Source: JAZKDW01 sp040387375
GTDB lineage: Bacteria > Pseudomonadota > Gammaproteobacteria > Burkholderiales > Burkholderiaceae_D
Assembly: GCA_040387375.1 (NCBI GenBank)
Contig: JAZKDW010000004.1
Location: 1 to 64,000, forward strand
Length of the DNA stretch: 64,000 nt
Reading direction: 5' to 3'
Within the stretch, counting starts at the first letter, position 1. Each line of letters begins with the position of its first letter. Shown piece by piece: positions 15,975 through 24,908 of the stretch. The notes beneath the pieces are model-generated. The model made no database searches. It was not told the DNA's origin and saw only the letters and a list, made by a program, of their open reading frames with translations. A program made the position numbers and the translations under genes.

Positions 15975-17012
15975 TCAATCGGAAGTCACTTCGCAGCGGG
16001 CATCGAAGGTCGTGCTGCGCGCATGCATGCCGAGCTTGTCGAGCAAGGCCTGGTCCTGTTCGACTTCCGGATTGCCGGTGGTCAGCAGCTTGTCGCCATA
16101 AAAAATCGAATTGGCGCCGGCCAAAAAACACATGGTCTGGATCGCCTCGCCCATCTGCCGCCGCCCTGCAGACAGCCGCACCCGCGCCTTCGGCATCGTG
16201 ATGCGCGCCACCGCGATGGTGCGCACGAATTCCAGCGGATCGAGCGCCTCCGTGCCGTGCAGGGGCGTGCCCTCGACCTGCACCAGATGGTTGACCGGCA
16301 CCGATTCCGGATACGGATCCATGTTGGCCAGCTGCGCGATCAGGCCGGCACGCTGCAGCCGCGATTCGCCCATGCCGACGATGCCGCCGCAGCAGACCTT
16401 GATGCCGGCGCCGCGCACGCGGCCCAGGGTATCGAGACGATTCTGGTAATCGCGGGTGGTGATGACGTCGGCGTAGAACTCGGGTGCGGTATCGAGATTG
16501 TGGTTGTAATAATCGAGTCCAGCCTGTTTCAGGCGTTCGGCCTGGCCCACGCCCAGCATGCCGAGCGTGGCGCAGGTTTCCAGACCGAGCGCCTTGACTT
16601 CGCGCACCATGTCTTCTACGTGTTCGAGGTCGCGGTCTTTCGGTTCGCGCCAGGCGGCGCCCATGCAGAAGCGGGTGGCGCCATGCGCCTTCGCTTCGCG
16701 CGCTGCCTGCAGCACGGTGTCGAGCGGCAGGATTTTTTGCGCGGTGACGCCGGTGTCGTAACGCGCGGCTTGCGGACAATAACCACAGTCTTCCGGACAG
16801 CCGCCGGTCTTGATCGATAACAGCGTGGCCAGTTCAACTTCGGTCGGATCGAAATGGGCGCGGTGCACCTGCTGCGCGCGATACATCAGGTCATTGAAGG
16901 GCAAGTCAAACAATGCGGCTACCTCGGCGACCGGCCATGGCTGGTCAACGGGCACAGCGGCCGCCGTAACGGCGGATGGATAAAACGAAACTGGTTGTGA
17001 CGACATGTTCAA
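15975..17012 (-). CDS. bioB: Biotin synthase BioB
   Basis: BioB is a radical-SAM enzyme that inserts sulfur into dethiobiotin. The radical-SAM cysteine motif is CPEDCGYC (Cys72, Cys76, Cys79). Further BioB motifs are FCMGAAWREPKDRDLE, YYNHNLDTAPEFY, CCGGIVGMGE and FLAGANSIFYGDKLLT. Its 345 residues match the family length. It lies 11 bp downstream of bioD and 7 bp upstream of the P450 gene on the same strand. An alternative start two codons in (MSSQ) is possible. Confidence 0.97.
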   Translation of the reverse strand: MNMSSQPVSFYPSAVTAAAVPVDQPWPVAEVAALFDLPFNDLMYRAQQVHRAHFDPTEVELATLLSIKTGGCPEDCGYCPQAARYDTGVTAQKILPLDTVLQAAREAKAHGATRFCMGAAWREPKDRDLEHVEDMVREVKALGLETCATLGMLGVGQAERLKQAGLDYYNHNLDTAPEFYADVITTRDYQNRLDTLGRVRGAGIKVCCGGIVGMGESRLQRAGLIAQLANMDPYPESVPVNHLVQVEGTPLHGTEALDPLEFVRTIAVARITMPKARVRLSAGRRQMGEAIQTMCFLAGANSIFYGDKLLTTGNPEVEQDQALLDKLGMHARSTTFDARCEVTSD

Positions 17013-17023
17013 CTTCCTCTGAA

Positions 17024-17746
17024 TCAGGGTGAAATGGGGTGAGCGCCGGGCCAGCCGGGCAAACCGGAAAAATCAAGATAGCCTGACGCCGCCGTGGCGG
17101 ACGGCACTGCCAGCCACGGCACGGCGCCCAATAGCGGCGCCGGCAAGCGCGAGCGTAGTGCGTCGACATTGTCTTCCCGATACGGCATGGCCGGATCGAT
17201 GGCATTGGCGACCCAGCCGGCCAGCGTCAGTCCGCGCGCGGCAATCGCCTGCGCGGTCAACAACGCATGACTGAGGCAGCCCAGCCGCAGCCCGACCACC
17301 AGGATGACTGGCAATCCCAGCTGTTGCGCCAGGTCGGCGGTATCAAAACGGTCCGACAACGGCACCTGGAATCCGCCGACACCTTCGACCACAACCGCAT
17401 CGCTCGCGGCGGCAACCTGCGTGTAACAGCGGTGGATATGCGCGAGGTCGATGTCGACATTCTCCAGCGCGGCGGCGATGTGCGGCGCGGCAGCTTGGCG
17501 CAGCAGATACGGTGTGGTCAGCGCGGCTGGCAGCGGCACGCCCGCCTCCGCGGCCAGCATGTCGGCATCGCCGCTGTGCCAGTCGCCGTCGCGCCAGTGC
17601 GCACCCGCGGCAATCGGTTTCATGCCAGCCGCGCGTACGCTGTTGCGCGCCAATGCATGCAGCAGCGCAGCCGAAATCAATGTCTTGCCGACGTCAGTAT
17701 CGGTGCCGGTAATGAACCAGGCCGGCGTGTCGTTCATCGCTGTCAT
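17024..17746 (-). CDS. bioD: Dethiobiotin synthetase BioD
   Basis: BioD closes the ureido ring of 7,8-diaminononanoate using CO2 and ATP. The 240-residue protein has the P-loop GTDTDVGKT at 14-22, the substrate-binding MKPIAAG and the VVEGVGGFQVPL motif. Its start overlaps the bioA stop by 4 bp, and bioB follows after 11 bp. Substrate flow in the operon is BioF, BioA, BioD, BioB, although gene order is A-D-B-P450-F. Confidence 0.95.
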   Translation of the reverse strand: MTAMNDTPAWFITGTDTDVGKTLISAALLHALARNSVRAAGMKPIAAGAHWRDGDWHSGDADMLAAEAGVPLPAALTTPYLLRQAAAPHIAAALENVDIDLAHIHRCYTQVAAASDAVVVEGVGGFQVPLSDRFDTADLAQQLGLPVILVVGLRLGCLSHALLTAQAIAARGLTLAGWVANAIDPAMPYREDNVDALRSRLPAPLLGAVPWLAVPSATAASGYLDFSGLPGWPGAHPISP

Positions 17747-19083
17747 GTGCCAATCACTTGTTCGAACACAGCCAGCGACCGCGCCGCGAGCTGTTGGGTT
17801 TCATCGTCGTCCAGCACATACGGCGGCATCAGATAGATCGTGCGTCCGATTGGCCGCAGCAGCAATTCATGCTCGAGCGCGGCCGTAAAAAAACGGCGCG
17901 GGAAAGTTGCCGCTTCAGCCGGATCGGCGATGACCGCATCGAAGGCCCAGATCATGCCCTGGTTGCGGAAATGCGCGATTTGCGGATGCTGCGCCAGCGG
18001 CGCGAGCGCGGCGCTCAGCTGTGCCGCACGGCCCCTGTTGCGATTCAATACATCGTCTTCATCGAAAATTGCCAGCGTCGCGAGCGCCGCGCGGCACGCC
18101 AGAGGATTGCCGGTGTACGAATGTGAATGCAGGAAACCGCGCGCAGTGTCGCTGTGATAAAACGCATCGTAGATCGCATCGCGTGTCATCACCAGCGACA
18201 ACGGCAGGTAACCGCCGCTGATGCCTTTGGAAAGGCACATGAAGTCGGGCCAGATGGCGGCTTGTTCGCAGGCGAAGAAACTGCCGGTGCGGCCGCAACC
18301 GACCGCGATTTCATCGGCGATCAGGTGCACCTCGTAGTGGTCGCACAAGGCCCGCACTTGCGTCAGGTAAACCGGGTCGTGCATTGCCATGCCGCCCGCG
18401 CACTGCACCAGCGGCTCGATGATCAATGCGGCAATGCGGTCGCCGCGTTCTTGCAGCAGCGTCTCCAGTTCGGACGCCGCGCGCCGCGCGACATCGGCAG
18501 CGGATTCGCCATCACGCGCGCCACGCGCATCGGGCGTAGCCACCACATGGGCTTGCTGCAGCAGCGGGCCGTAGGCATCGCGGAACAGCGGCACATCGGT
18601 CACCGCCAGCGCGCCGATGGTTTCGCCATGATAACCCCCCTTCAGGCACACAAATTCCCGCTTGTCGCCGCGGCCACTATTGCGCCAGGCATGGAAGCTC
18701 ATCTTGAGCGCGATTTCAACCGCGGAGGCGCCATCGGAAGCAAAAAAACAATGACCCAGCTTCTGTCCGGTGCGCGCCGCCAGTTTTTCCGACAACTCGA
18801 TCACCGGTTCATGCGTGAAACCGGCAAGCATCGCATGTTCGAGCTTGTCGAGCTGATCCTTGAGCGCGGCATTGATGCGCGGATTGGCATGGCCGAACAG
18901 GTTAACCCACCAGGAGCTGATGGCATCGAGATAACGCCGGCCCTCGTGATCGTAAAGCCATGCGCCACGGCCGTGGCTGACCGGCACCAGCGGCACCGTT
19001 TCATGATGTTGCATCTGAGTACATGGATGCCATACGCTGCGCAAGCTGCGTGTGGCCCAGTCTGAGGACTTGCGTGAATCCAA
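17743..19083 (-). CDS. bioA: Adenosylmethionine-8-amino-7-oxononanoate transaminase BioA
   Basis: BioA uses SAM as amino donor to make 7,8-diaminononanoate. The 446-residue PLP enzyme shows WHPCTQM at the start, SSWWVNLFGHANP, FFASDGASAVEIALKM, GGYHGETIGA, DEIAVGCGRTG and the PLP lysine in LSKGISGGYLPLS (K286). It is the first gene of the bio operon. Upstream (19084-19348) I see no clear BirA or BioR box, only a 14-bp palindrome ggttga-gt-tcaacc at 19213-19226 that could be an operator. Confidence 0.96.
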   Translation of the reverse strand: MDSRKSSDWATRSLRSVWHPCTQMQHHETVPLVPVSHGRGAWLYDHEGRRYLDAISSWWVNLFGHANPRINAALKDQLDKLEHAMLAGFTHEPVIELSEKLAARTGQKLGHCFFASDGASAVEIALKMSFHAWRNSGRGDKREFVCLKGGYHGETIGALAVTDVPLFRDAYGPLLQQAHVVATPDARGARDGESAADVARRAASELETLLQERGDRIAALIIEPLVQCAGGMAMHDPVYLTQVRALCDHYEVHLIADEIAVGCGRTGSFFACEQAAIWPDFMCLSKGISGGYLPLSLVMTRDAIYDAFYHSDTARGFLHSHSYTGNPLACRAALATLAIFDEDDVLNRNRGRAAQLSAALAPLAQHPQIAHFRNQGMIWAFDAVIADPAEAATFPRRFFTAALEHELLLRPIGRTIYLMPPYVLDDDETQQLAARSLAVFEQVIGT

Positions 19084-19348
19084 ACACTCTCCTGAATCAA
19101 TCGAATTAACGGAAAGAACGCCAGTTCCGCACTGTTGCCATGAAGTGCGATACGTTCACGCCCGATGAACAAGCGCGTGAAGAAGCGGCGAGGAGAATTG
19201 TCAATCCATCACGGTTGAGTTCAACCCGCGCATCGGACGCATTATTACTCATCAGCGGCGACAAGCCAAGACTCGGTTCAGTGCATGACCGATGACAAGC
19301 ATGTGCTGTTGCATCAAGGACAAATTACTACCCAGCGAATTTTGCGTA

Positions 19349-20377
19349 TTAACGGAGCAGCATCGGCATCAAGGGCTCCCACACCATCTCCGGCCCCAGC
19401 TTTTGCATGCAGTCATGATGCCCCAGCGGGCATTCACGCTGCCGGCATGGCGCGCACGCCAGACGCAGCGACAGCGACTTTGCCATATCCGAAAACGGCG
19501 GCGCATGATCCGGATCAGTCGGACCGTAGATGGCCACGATCGGCCGATTCAGCGACGACGCAATATGCAGCAAGCCGGAATCATTGCTGACCACTGCATC
19601 AGCCCTGGCGATCAATGCAATCGCCTGATCCAGCGACGTCACGCCGGCGAGGCTCTTCACCTGTGGCGCAGCGGCGACAATTTCTTCACATACTTCCTTG
19701 TCCTTGCCCGAGCCGAGCAGCACGATCTGCGCCGCCGGATGTGCCTGCAGGATCGTCGTCGCCAGTTGCGCGAAGTGCGCGGCCGGCCAGCGCTTGGCGG
19801 AGCCGAATTCAGCGCCCGGCGCAAAGGCAATCAGCGGCTGGTCTGGCGCCAATCCAACCTGCGTCATCGCTTCGCTTATCTTCTCCCGCGACACTGTCAG
19901 CGCGGGCCGCGGCAAGGCGGAAGGCGGCGGCACGCTGACTGCCGGCGCGGACGCCAGCGCCGCATAAAACGAGACCATCGGCCGTGGCGCGCGGCGCGTA
20001 TCGCGATGCATCACATTGAGCAGACCGTAACGCATCTCGCCACGGTAGCCGACCCGTTTTGGTATCCCCGCCAGCCATGGAATCAAGGCGAACTTGAGCG
20101 TATTGGGCAGCACATGCGCATCGGCATAACCACGCTGCCGCAGCAGCCTGGCAAACCGCCAGCGTTCGCGCAATTGTAATTCCCCATGCCTGAACGGCGA
20201 CTCCAGCACGGTATCGACTTCGGCCATCGCGCGCCACACCGGCGCCACCCATCCCGGCGCCAGCACGTCGATCGCACGCTCCGGATGCCGCTCGCGAAGA
20301 AGCTGTAACAGTGGCTGCGCCATCACCGCATCGCCGATCCAGTTTGGCGAGATGATCAACGTGCGCTTTGCTGTCAT
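19349..20377 (-). CDS. waaF: ADP-heptose:LPS heptosyltransferase II WaaF
   Basis: A 342-residue GT9 enzyme that adds the second heptose to the lipopolysaccharide inner core at the cytoplasmic face. Motifs: SPNWIGDAVMAQPLL near the start, LPNTLKFALIPWLAGI, the ADP-heptose site FAPGAEFGSAKRWPAAHFA, VSNDSGLLHIASSLNRP, YGPTDPDHAPPF and the Cys-rich end CAPCRQRECPLGHHDC typical of WaaF. Its start overlaps the end of the AhpD-like gene by 4 bp, so it is cotranscribed with msbA. Confidence 0.94.
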   Translation of the reverse strand: MTAKRTLIISPNWIGDAVMAQPLLQLLRERHPERAIDVLAPGWVAPVWRAMAEVDTVLESPFRHGELQLRERWRFARLLRQRGYADAHVLPNTLKFALIPWLAGIPKRVGYRGEMRYGLLNVMHRDTRRAPRPMVSFYAALASAPAVSVPPPSALPRPALTVSREKISEAMTQVGLAPDQPLIAFAPGAEFGSAKRWPAAHFAQLATTILQAHPAAQIVLLGSGKDKEVCEEIVAAAPQVKSLAGVTSLDQAIALIARADAVVSNDSGLLHIASSLNRPIVAIYGPTDPDHAPPFSDMAKSLSLRLACAPCRQRECPLGHHDCMQKLGPEMVWEPLMPMLLR

Positions 20378-20964
20378 TTGCGCGGTACCCGGCCCATCAG
20401 GAAAAATTCGTCATTCGGCCGCATCGACATTACATTCGCCATCCGGTTCGACAAACCGAAAAACGCGGTGATGGCGGCAATGTCCCAGATATCCTCGTCA
20501 TCAAAACCATGCACACGCAGCGCCGCATGATCGGCGTCGGTCACGGCTTGCGAATCGAGACAGACCTTGATCGCAAAATCGAGCATCGCGCGCTGCCGCG
20601 GCGGGATGTCGGCTTTCAGGTGATTGACCGCAACCTGGTCGGCTACCAGCGGATTTTTTGCATAGATGCGCAGCAGCGCACCGTGCGCAACGACACAATA
20701 CAGGCAACCGTTTTTTGCGCTGGTGGCCGTGACGATCATTTCACGATCGGCCTTGGTGAGGCTGCCGGTTTCCTTCAGCATCAACGCATCATGATAAGCA
20801 AAGAAAGCGCGGAATTCGGCCGGACGGTGGGCCAGCGCGAGGAATACATTCGGCACGAAGCCCGCTTTTTCCTGCACCGCCAGAATGATTTTCCGTATGT
20901 CATCCGGCAAGTTGTTGAGTTCAGGAACCGGAAAACGGGAAACAGGGTGTGAAGTTGTCATCAT
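20374..20964 (-). CDS. AhpD-like peroxidase-related (carboxymuconolactone decarboxylase family) protein
   Basis: The 196-residue helical protein carries the AhpD-type redox motif CLYCVVAH (Cys87, Cys90, His94), preceded by a segment with TKADREMIVTATSA. It fits the uncharacterised peroxidase-related family within the CMD/AhpD superfamily. These proteins can reduce peroxides through the CxxC pair, but the substrate is unknown. It overlaps msbA (4 bp) upstream and waaF (4 bp) downstream, a tight placement inside a lipopolysaccharide operon without obvious functional link. Confidence 0.85.
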   Translation of the reverse strand: MMTTSHPVSRFPVPELNNLPDDIRKIILAVQEKAGFVPNVFLALAHRPAEFRAFFAYHDALMLKETGSLTKADREMIVTATSAKNGCLYCVVAHGALLRIYAKNPLVADQVAVNHLKADIPPRQRAMLDFAIKVCLDSQAVTDADHAALRVHGFDDEDIWDIAAITAFFGLSNRMANVMSMRPNDEFFLMGRVPRK

Positions 20965-22697
20965 GCGATTTCCTTTGCGAACTGAAGGTGATAAAGATTG
21001 GCGTAGACACCATTGTGCTCCAGAAGCTCCGCATGGGAACCCGCCTCGGCAATCCGTCCGGCCGACAGCACGACAATCCGGTCGGCCCGTTCAATGGTCG
21101 ACAGCCGATGTGCGATCACCAGCGTGGTCCTGCCTGACATCAGCCGTTCGAGCGCGCCCTGCACTGCGCGTTCCGACTCGGTATCGAGCGCGGAGGTGGC
21201 CTCGTCCAGGATCAGGATCGGCGCATCCTTGTAGATCGCGCGTGCAATCGCCAGCCGCTGGCGCTGGCCGCCGGAGAGGCGATTGCCGTTATCGCCGATC
21301 GGTGTTTCCAGCCCTTGCGGCAGGTTTTCAATTACATCATCCAGGTACGCCGCCCGGGCTGCGGATTCGACACGCGCGCGGTCCGGCGTGGCGTCGCCGT
21401 AGGAAATATTGGCTGCCACCGTATCATCGAACAACACCACGTTCTGGCTCACCATCGCAATCTGCGCGCGCAGGCTGGTGAGTGAAATCTGTTCGATCGG
21501 TTCACCATCGAGCCGGATTTCGCCGCTGCTGACCGAATGGAAATCGGGCACGAGGCTGACCAGCGTCGACTTGCCGCCGCCCGACATGCCGACGAAGGCC
21601 ACCGTTTCTCCCGGCATGATGGTGAGGTCGATGTGCGACAGCGCCGACTGCTTTTCTCCGGGATAAGCAAAGCTGACATCGACAAAATCGAGACGGCCGA
21701 CCGCACGCTTGGCCAGCGTTTTCCCGCTGGTGCGCTCCACCGGCGCGTCGATCAGGCCGAACACCGCTTCGGCTGCGGCCAGGCCGCGCTGCAGCGGGCC
21801 ATTGACCTCGGCCAGGTGTTTCAGCGGCGCCAGCAGCATCAGCATCGCGGTGATGAAGGAAACGAATCCACCGACCGTCGCTTCGCCCGCACGCGACTGG
21901 ATCAGCGCGATCACGATCACGACCGCCACCGCGCACGCGGCCATGATCTGCGTCACCGGCACCGTTGCCGCCAGCGTGCTGGCCATGCGCATAGAATACC
22001 GGCGCAACTTGGCGGCCCGTTCTTCGAAACGCGTGTTTTCATAGTCGTGGCCGCCGAAAATCTTGATGACCTGGTGTGCCCGTGTGGTCTCTTCGATCAC
22101 CTGCGTCAGTTCGGCGTTGACCACCAGGTACTCCTGCGTGAGCCGTCTCACGCGCCGACCGGTCAGCCGCACCACGATGGCCGTCAGCGGCAGCAGCACC
22201 AGCGCAACGATGGTCAGGCGCCAGTTGAGCCATATCAGGAAGCCGAGCAGGACGATGACGGTGAGCGAATCGCGAATTGCCGAGGTCAGCACATTCCGGA
22301 TCATGTCGATGATCTGCTGCACTTCGAACATCATCGAATTGATGACCTTGCCGACCGAATTGCGTGTATAAAATCCGGCGTCCACATCCAGGATGCGGCT
22401 GAACATCTGGCCGCGCAGGTCACTGAGCAGGCGGGTGGACACCCAGGTCATCATGTAACTGGTCATGAAAGTGGAGATGCCGCGCAACACAAAGATGCCG
22501 ATCACGGCCGCCGGCACCAGCCACAGCGAAAACGTCGGTGTGCCGACAAAACCTTTATCCAGCAGCACCTTCATCACGGCGGGGAACATCGGCTCGGTCG
22601 ACGCCGTCAGGACCATGCCGAGCAAGGCCAGCGCCAGCCGCCGCTTGTAAGGCGCGAGCATGCGGACGGCTCGTTTGAAATGCGGTGGCAATGTCAT
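20961..22697 (-). CDS. msbA: Lipid A flippase MsbA (ABC exporter)
   Basis: A 578-residue half-transporter with an N-terminal six-helix ABC membrane domain (to about 320) and a C-terminal ATPase: Walker A GMSGGGKST (about residue 370), signature RLSGGQRQRLAIARA, Walker B ILILDEATSALD and the switch IAHRL. Length and order (followed by waaF) fit MsbA, which flips lipid A-core across the inner membrane. The N-terminus FKRAVRMLAPYKRRLALALL is typical. The gene heads a three-gene minus-strand operon. Related lipid or peptide exporters are possible alternatives. Confidence 0.92.
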   Translation of the reverse strand: MTLPPHFKRAVRMLAPYKRRLALALLGMVLTASTEPMFPAVMKVLLDKGFVGTPTFSLWLVPAAVIGIFVLRGISTFMTSYMMTWVSTRLLSDLRGQMFSRILDVDAGFYTRNSVGKVINSMMFEVQQIIDMIRNVLTSAIRDSLTVIVLLGFLIWLNWRLTIVALVLLPLTAIVVRLTGRRVRRLTQEYLVVNAELTQVIEETTRAHQVIKIFGGHDYENTRFEERAAKLRRYSMRMASTLAATVPVTQIMAACAVAVVIVIALIQSRAGEATVGGFVSFITAMLMLLAPLKHLAEVNGPLQRGLAAAEAVFGLIDAPVERTSGKTLAKRAVGRLDFVDVSFAYPGEKQSALSHIDLTIMPGETVAFVGMSGGGKSTLVSLVPDFHSVSSGEIRLDGEPIEQISLTSLRAQIAMVSQNVVLFDDTVAANISYGDATPDRARVESAARAAYLDDVIENLPQGLETPIGDNGNRLSGGQRQRLAIARAIYKDAPILILDEATSALDTESERAVQGALERLMSGRTTLVIAHRLSTIERADRIVVLSAGRIAEAGSHAELLEHNGVYANLYHLQFAKEIA

Positions 22698-22887
22698 TGT
22701 TCAACTCGCTGTGTCAGTAAAGATCATCCCAGCCAGCGGTCTGGCAATGTGGGAAAAAAACCATGAGCCCGGTGGGCGGTCAGACTGGAAGAAAAACCGA
22801 TTACAATCCATCCGGCGGGCTAAAACGGACTTCGCCGCGGCAGCTCCCTGCTGCCTTATGAATTAAACACGGTCAGAATCTGGTCTT

Positions 22888-23658
22888 ATGAAACTATCGG
22901 TCATCATCATTACGAAGAATGAAGCGGACAACATCCTTGCGTGTCTGGAAAGCGTTCGATTTGCGAACCAGTGGATTATAGTGGATTCGGGCAGCACGGA
23001 CGGCACTGTGGAGATCGCCCGCGCCGCGGGCGCCACAGTCATCGAATCCACGGACTGGCCCGGGTTCGGCCCGCAAAAGAACCGCGCACTGGATGCCGCC
23101 GAAGGTGAATGGGTGCTGTCGCTGGATGCCGACGAACGTATACCGGAGGCATTGCGCGATGAAATCCTGGCCGCCATCAAGGATCCCGCACATTCTTCCT
23201 ATGCTTTGCCCCGGTTATCCAGTTTCTGCGGTCATTTCATCCGGCATGGGGGCTGGTATCCGGATTACATCGTGCGCCTGTTCCTGCGCGATTCAGCGCG
23301 CTTCTCGGACGCGCTGGTGCATGAGAGTGTCATCGTCCGTTCCGGCAACACCGGAAAATTGCAGACACCGATCGTGCATTACAGCTATCCCGACGACCAG
23401 GCCTGCCTGCGCAAGCTGGAGCAGTATTCGACGCTGGGCGCGCGCCAGGCATTCGCCGCCGGCAAGCGCGGCGGGCTGGGCAAGGCGGTGCTGCATGCGG
23501 TTTCCGCCTTCCTGCGTTCGTATGTGGCCAAGCGCGGTTTCCTGGATGGACGCGCGGGCCTGATGGTGGCGATCTCGGCCGCCGAGAGCACGTATCATAA
23601 ATATTTCAAGCTGATGCTGCTGACCGAGGCCGAGTCGCGAGGGAAAAATGCATCCTGA
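22888..23658 (+). CDS. Family 2 glycosyltransferase, LPS core type (WaaE/KdtX-like)
   Basis: The 256-residue GT-A enzyme opens MKLSVIIITKNEADNI, with the nucleotide-binding DSGSTDGT, the metal-binding LSLDADER (DxD-type) and RHGGWYPDYIVRLFLRD typical of the WaaE/KdtX group, which adds glucose to the LPS inner core. A C-terminal segment (LRSYVAKRGFLDGRAGLMVA) is characteristic. It is divergent from msbA and overlaps the next transferase by 11 bp. The exact sugar is not deducible. Confidence 0.9.
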   Translation: MKLSVIIITKNEADNILACLESVRFANQWIIVDSGSTDGTVEIARAAGATVIESTDWPGFGPQKNRALDAAEGEWVLSLDADERIPEALRDEILAAIKDPAHSSYALPRLSSFCGHFIRHGGWYPDYIVRLFLRDSARFSDALVHESVIVRSGNTGKLQTPIVHYSYPDDQACLRKLEQYSTLGARQAFAAGKRGGLGKAVLHAVSAFLRSYVAKRGFLDGRAGLMVAISAAESTYHKYFKLMLLTEAESRGKNAS

Positions 23659-24673
23659 GCCATCCCATGTACTGATCTGCCGTACCGACAATATCGGCGA
23701 CGTGGTGCTGACGCTGCCGATCGCGGCTTATCTGAAACAGTTGTACCCGGGGATCAGGATCGGCTTCCTGTGCCGTGCTTATGCCGCGCCGGTAGTCGGC
23801 TTTTGCGATGCGATCGACTATGTGGTCGAGCTTGAGGCGCTGGATGACCCGGCAGCCTGGTTCGCGGATTCTGGTATCGACACGATCATCTTTTCCAAGC
23901 CGGACAAGCGGCTTGCCGCGGCCGCCAGGAAGGCCGGGATAAAAAATCGCGTCGGCACCAGCCATCGCTGGTATCACTGGATTTATTGCAACCGGCTGGC
24001 GCACTTCAGCCGGGTCAGATCCGATTTGCATGAGGCGCAGCTGAATTTTGCGCTGCTGCGACCGCTTGGCATCGATTTCATTCCGCCGCTCGAGCTTATA
24101 CCGGCGCTGTACCAGTTGCATGCGCCGGCATACGCAGGTCCGGTCACGCTGCCGCCGCACCAGTTCAATGTTGTCATTCATCCAAAATCAAACGGCAACG
24201 GCCGCGAATGGCCGATCGCGCATTACACGGAATTGGCGCGCTTGTTGGCGCCGCATGAGGACATTCATTTGTGGGTCACGGGCAGCCCGCGTGAAGGTCA
24301 ATGGATCGCGGAAAACGCGGCTGATCTGGTCAGCATGGCAAACGTGAAAAATGTGTGCGGCACATTGTCGCTCGGCGAACTGACGTCATTCATAGGCGCT
24401 GTCGATGGCCTGATTGCCAGCGGCACCGGTCCGCTGCACATGTCGGCCGCGCTGGGGCAGGCGACACTGGGCTTGTTTCCGCCGATACGGCCGATTCATC
24501 CGGCGCGCTGGGGGGCGCTGGGGGCGAAGGCCGAGGTGTTGTGCGAGGCGAAGGTGTGCAGCGCCTGTAACGATCCGGCGCAGTGTGCCTGCATGAGGAA
24601 CATCACACCGCAGCAGGTGGCGGATGTGGTGTTGAAATGGAAAGCTGCGGCAGGAAAACCCGGCCAGCGATAA
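23648..24673 (+). CDS. Family 9 glycosyltransferase (heptosyltransferase-like)
   Basis: This 341-residue protein is a GT9 enzyme with VLICRTDNIGDVVLTLPIAA at the N-terminus, VIHPKSNGNGREWPIAHYTE in the nucleotide-sugar site and IASGTGPLHMSAALGQATLG, followed by LFPPIRPIHPARWG. It is probably a lipopolysaccharide core heptosyltransferase of the WaaQ/RfaQ type. It overlaps the GT2 gene by 11 bp, so they are cotranscribed. The C-terminal CSACNDPAQCACM recalls the WaaF Cys-rich end. Confidence 0.88.
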   Translation: MHPEPSHVLICRTDNIGDVVLTLPIAAYLKQLYPGIRIGFLCRAYAAPVVGFCDAIDYVVELEALDDPAAWFADSGIDTIIFSKPDKRLAAAARKAGIKNRVGTSHRWYHWIYCNRLAHFSRVRSDLHEAQLNFALLRPLGIDFIPPLELIPALYQLHAPAYAGPVTLPPHQFNVVIHPKSNGNGREWPIAHYTELARLLAPHEDIHLWVTGSPREGQWIAENAADLVSMANVKNVCGTLSLGELTSFIGAVDGLIASGTGPLHMSAALGQATLGLFPPIRPIHPARWGALGAKAEVLCEAKVCSACNDPAQCACMRNITPQQVADVVLKWKAAAGKPGQR

Positions 24674-24790
24674 TCCGCTGATCCGGACCGCGATGGCCGC
24701 AGTGCGACTGGCGGCTAACGCGGATGAAACAGCGTCACTGCTCGTTGAAGGCTTTGACTGGTCTTTTACGGGGCACGCTGAAATAACTAC

Positions 24791-24864
24791 TGTCATTCCC
24801 GCGAAAGCGGGAATCCATACGGCGCTCGAACGCAGCCTGGATTCCCGCTTTCGCGGGAATGACG
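24791..24864. repeat. Inverted pair of 27-bp tcattcccgcg repeats between convergent genes
   Basis: 24791-24817 and 24838-24864 are complementary at 26 of 27 positions and belong to the same family as the pair at 13495-13580. It lies between the 3' ends of the GT9 gene and dnaE. The remaining 24674-24790 shows no convincing gene. Confidence 0.85.
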
Positions 24865-24908
24865 AACGGTGGGAGGAACAATGCGGAAAGCCTGCTTTCG
24901 ATGCGCCT

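Noticed and set aside
14615..16201. 528-codon plus-strand open frame across the P450 and bioB genes
   Set aside because: Antisense to two well-supported biotin-operon genes; composition is that of a codon shadow.
19084..19348. BirA-type operator upstream of bioA
   Set aside because: No TTGTAAACC-type inverted site was found; only a short palindrome ggttga-gt-tcaacc, insufficient for a BirA call.
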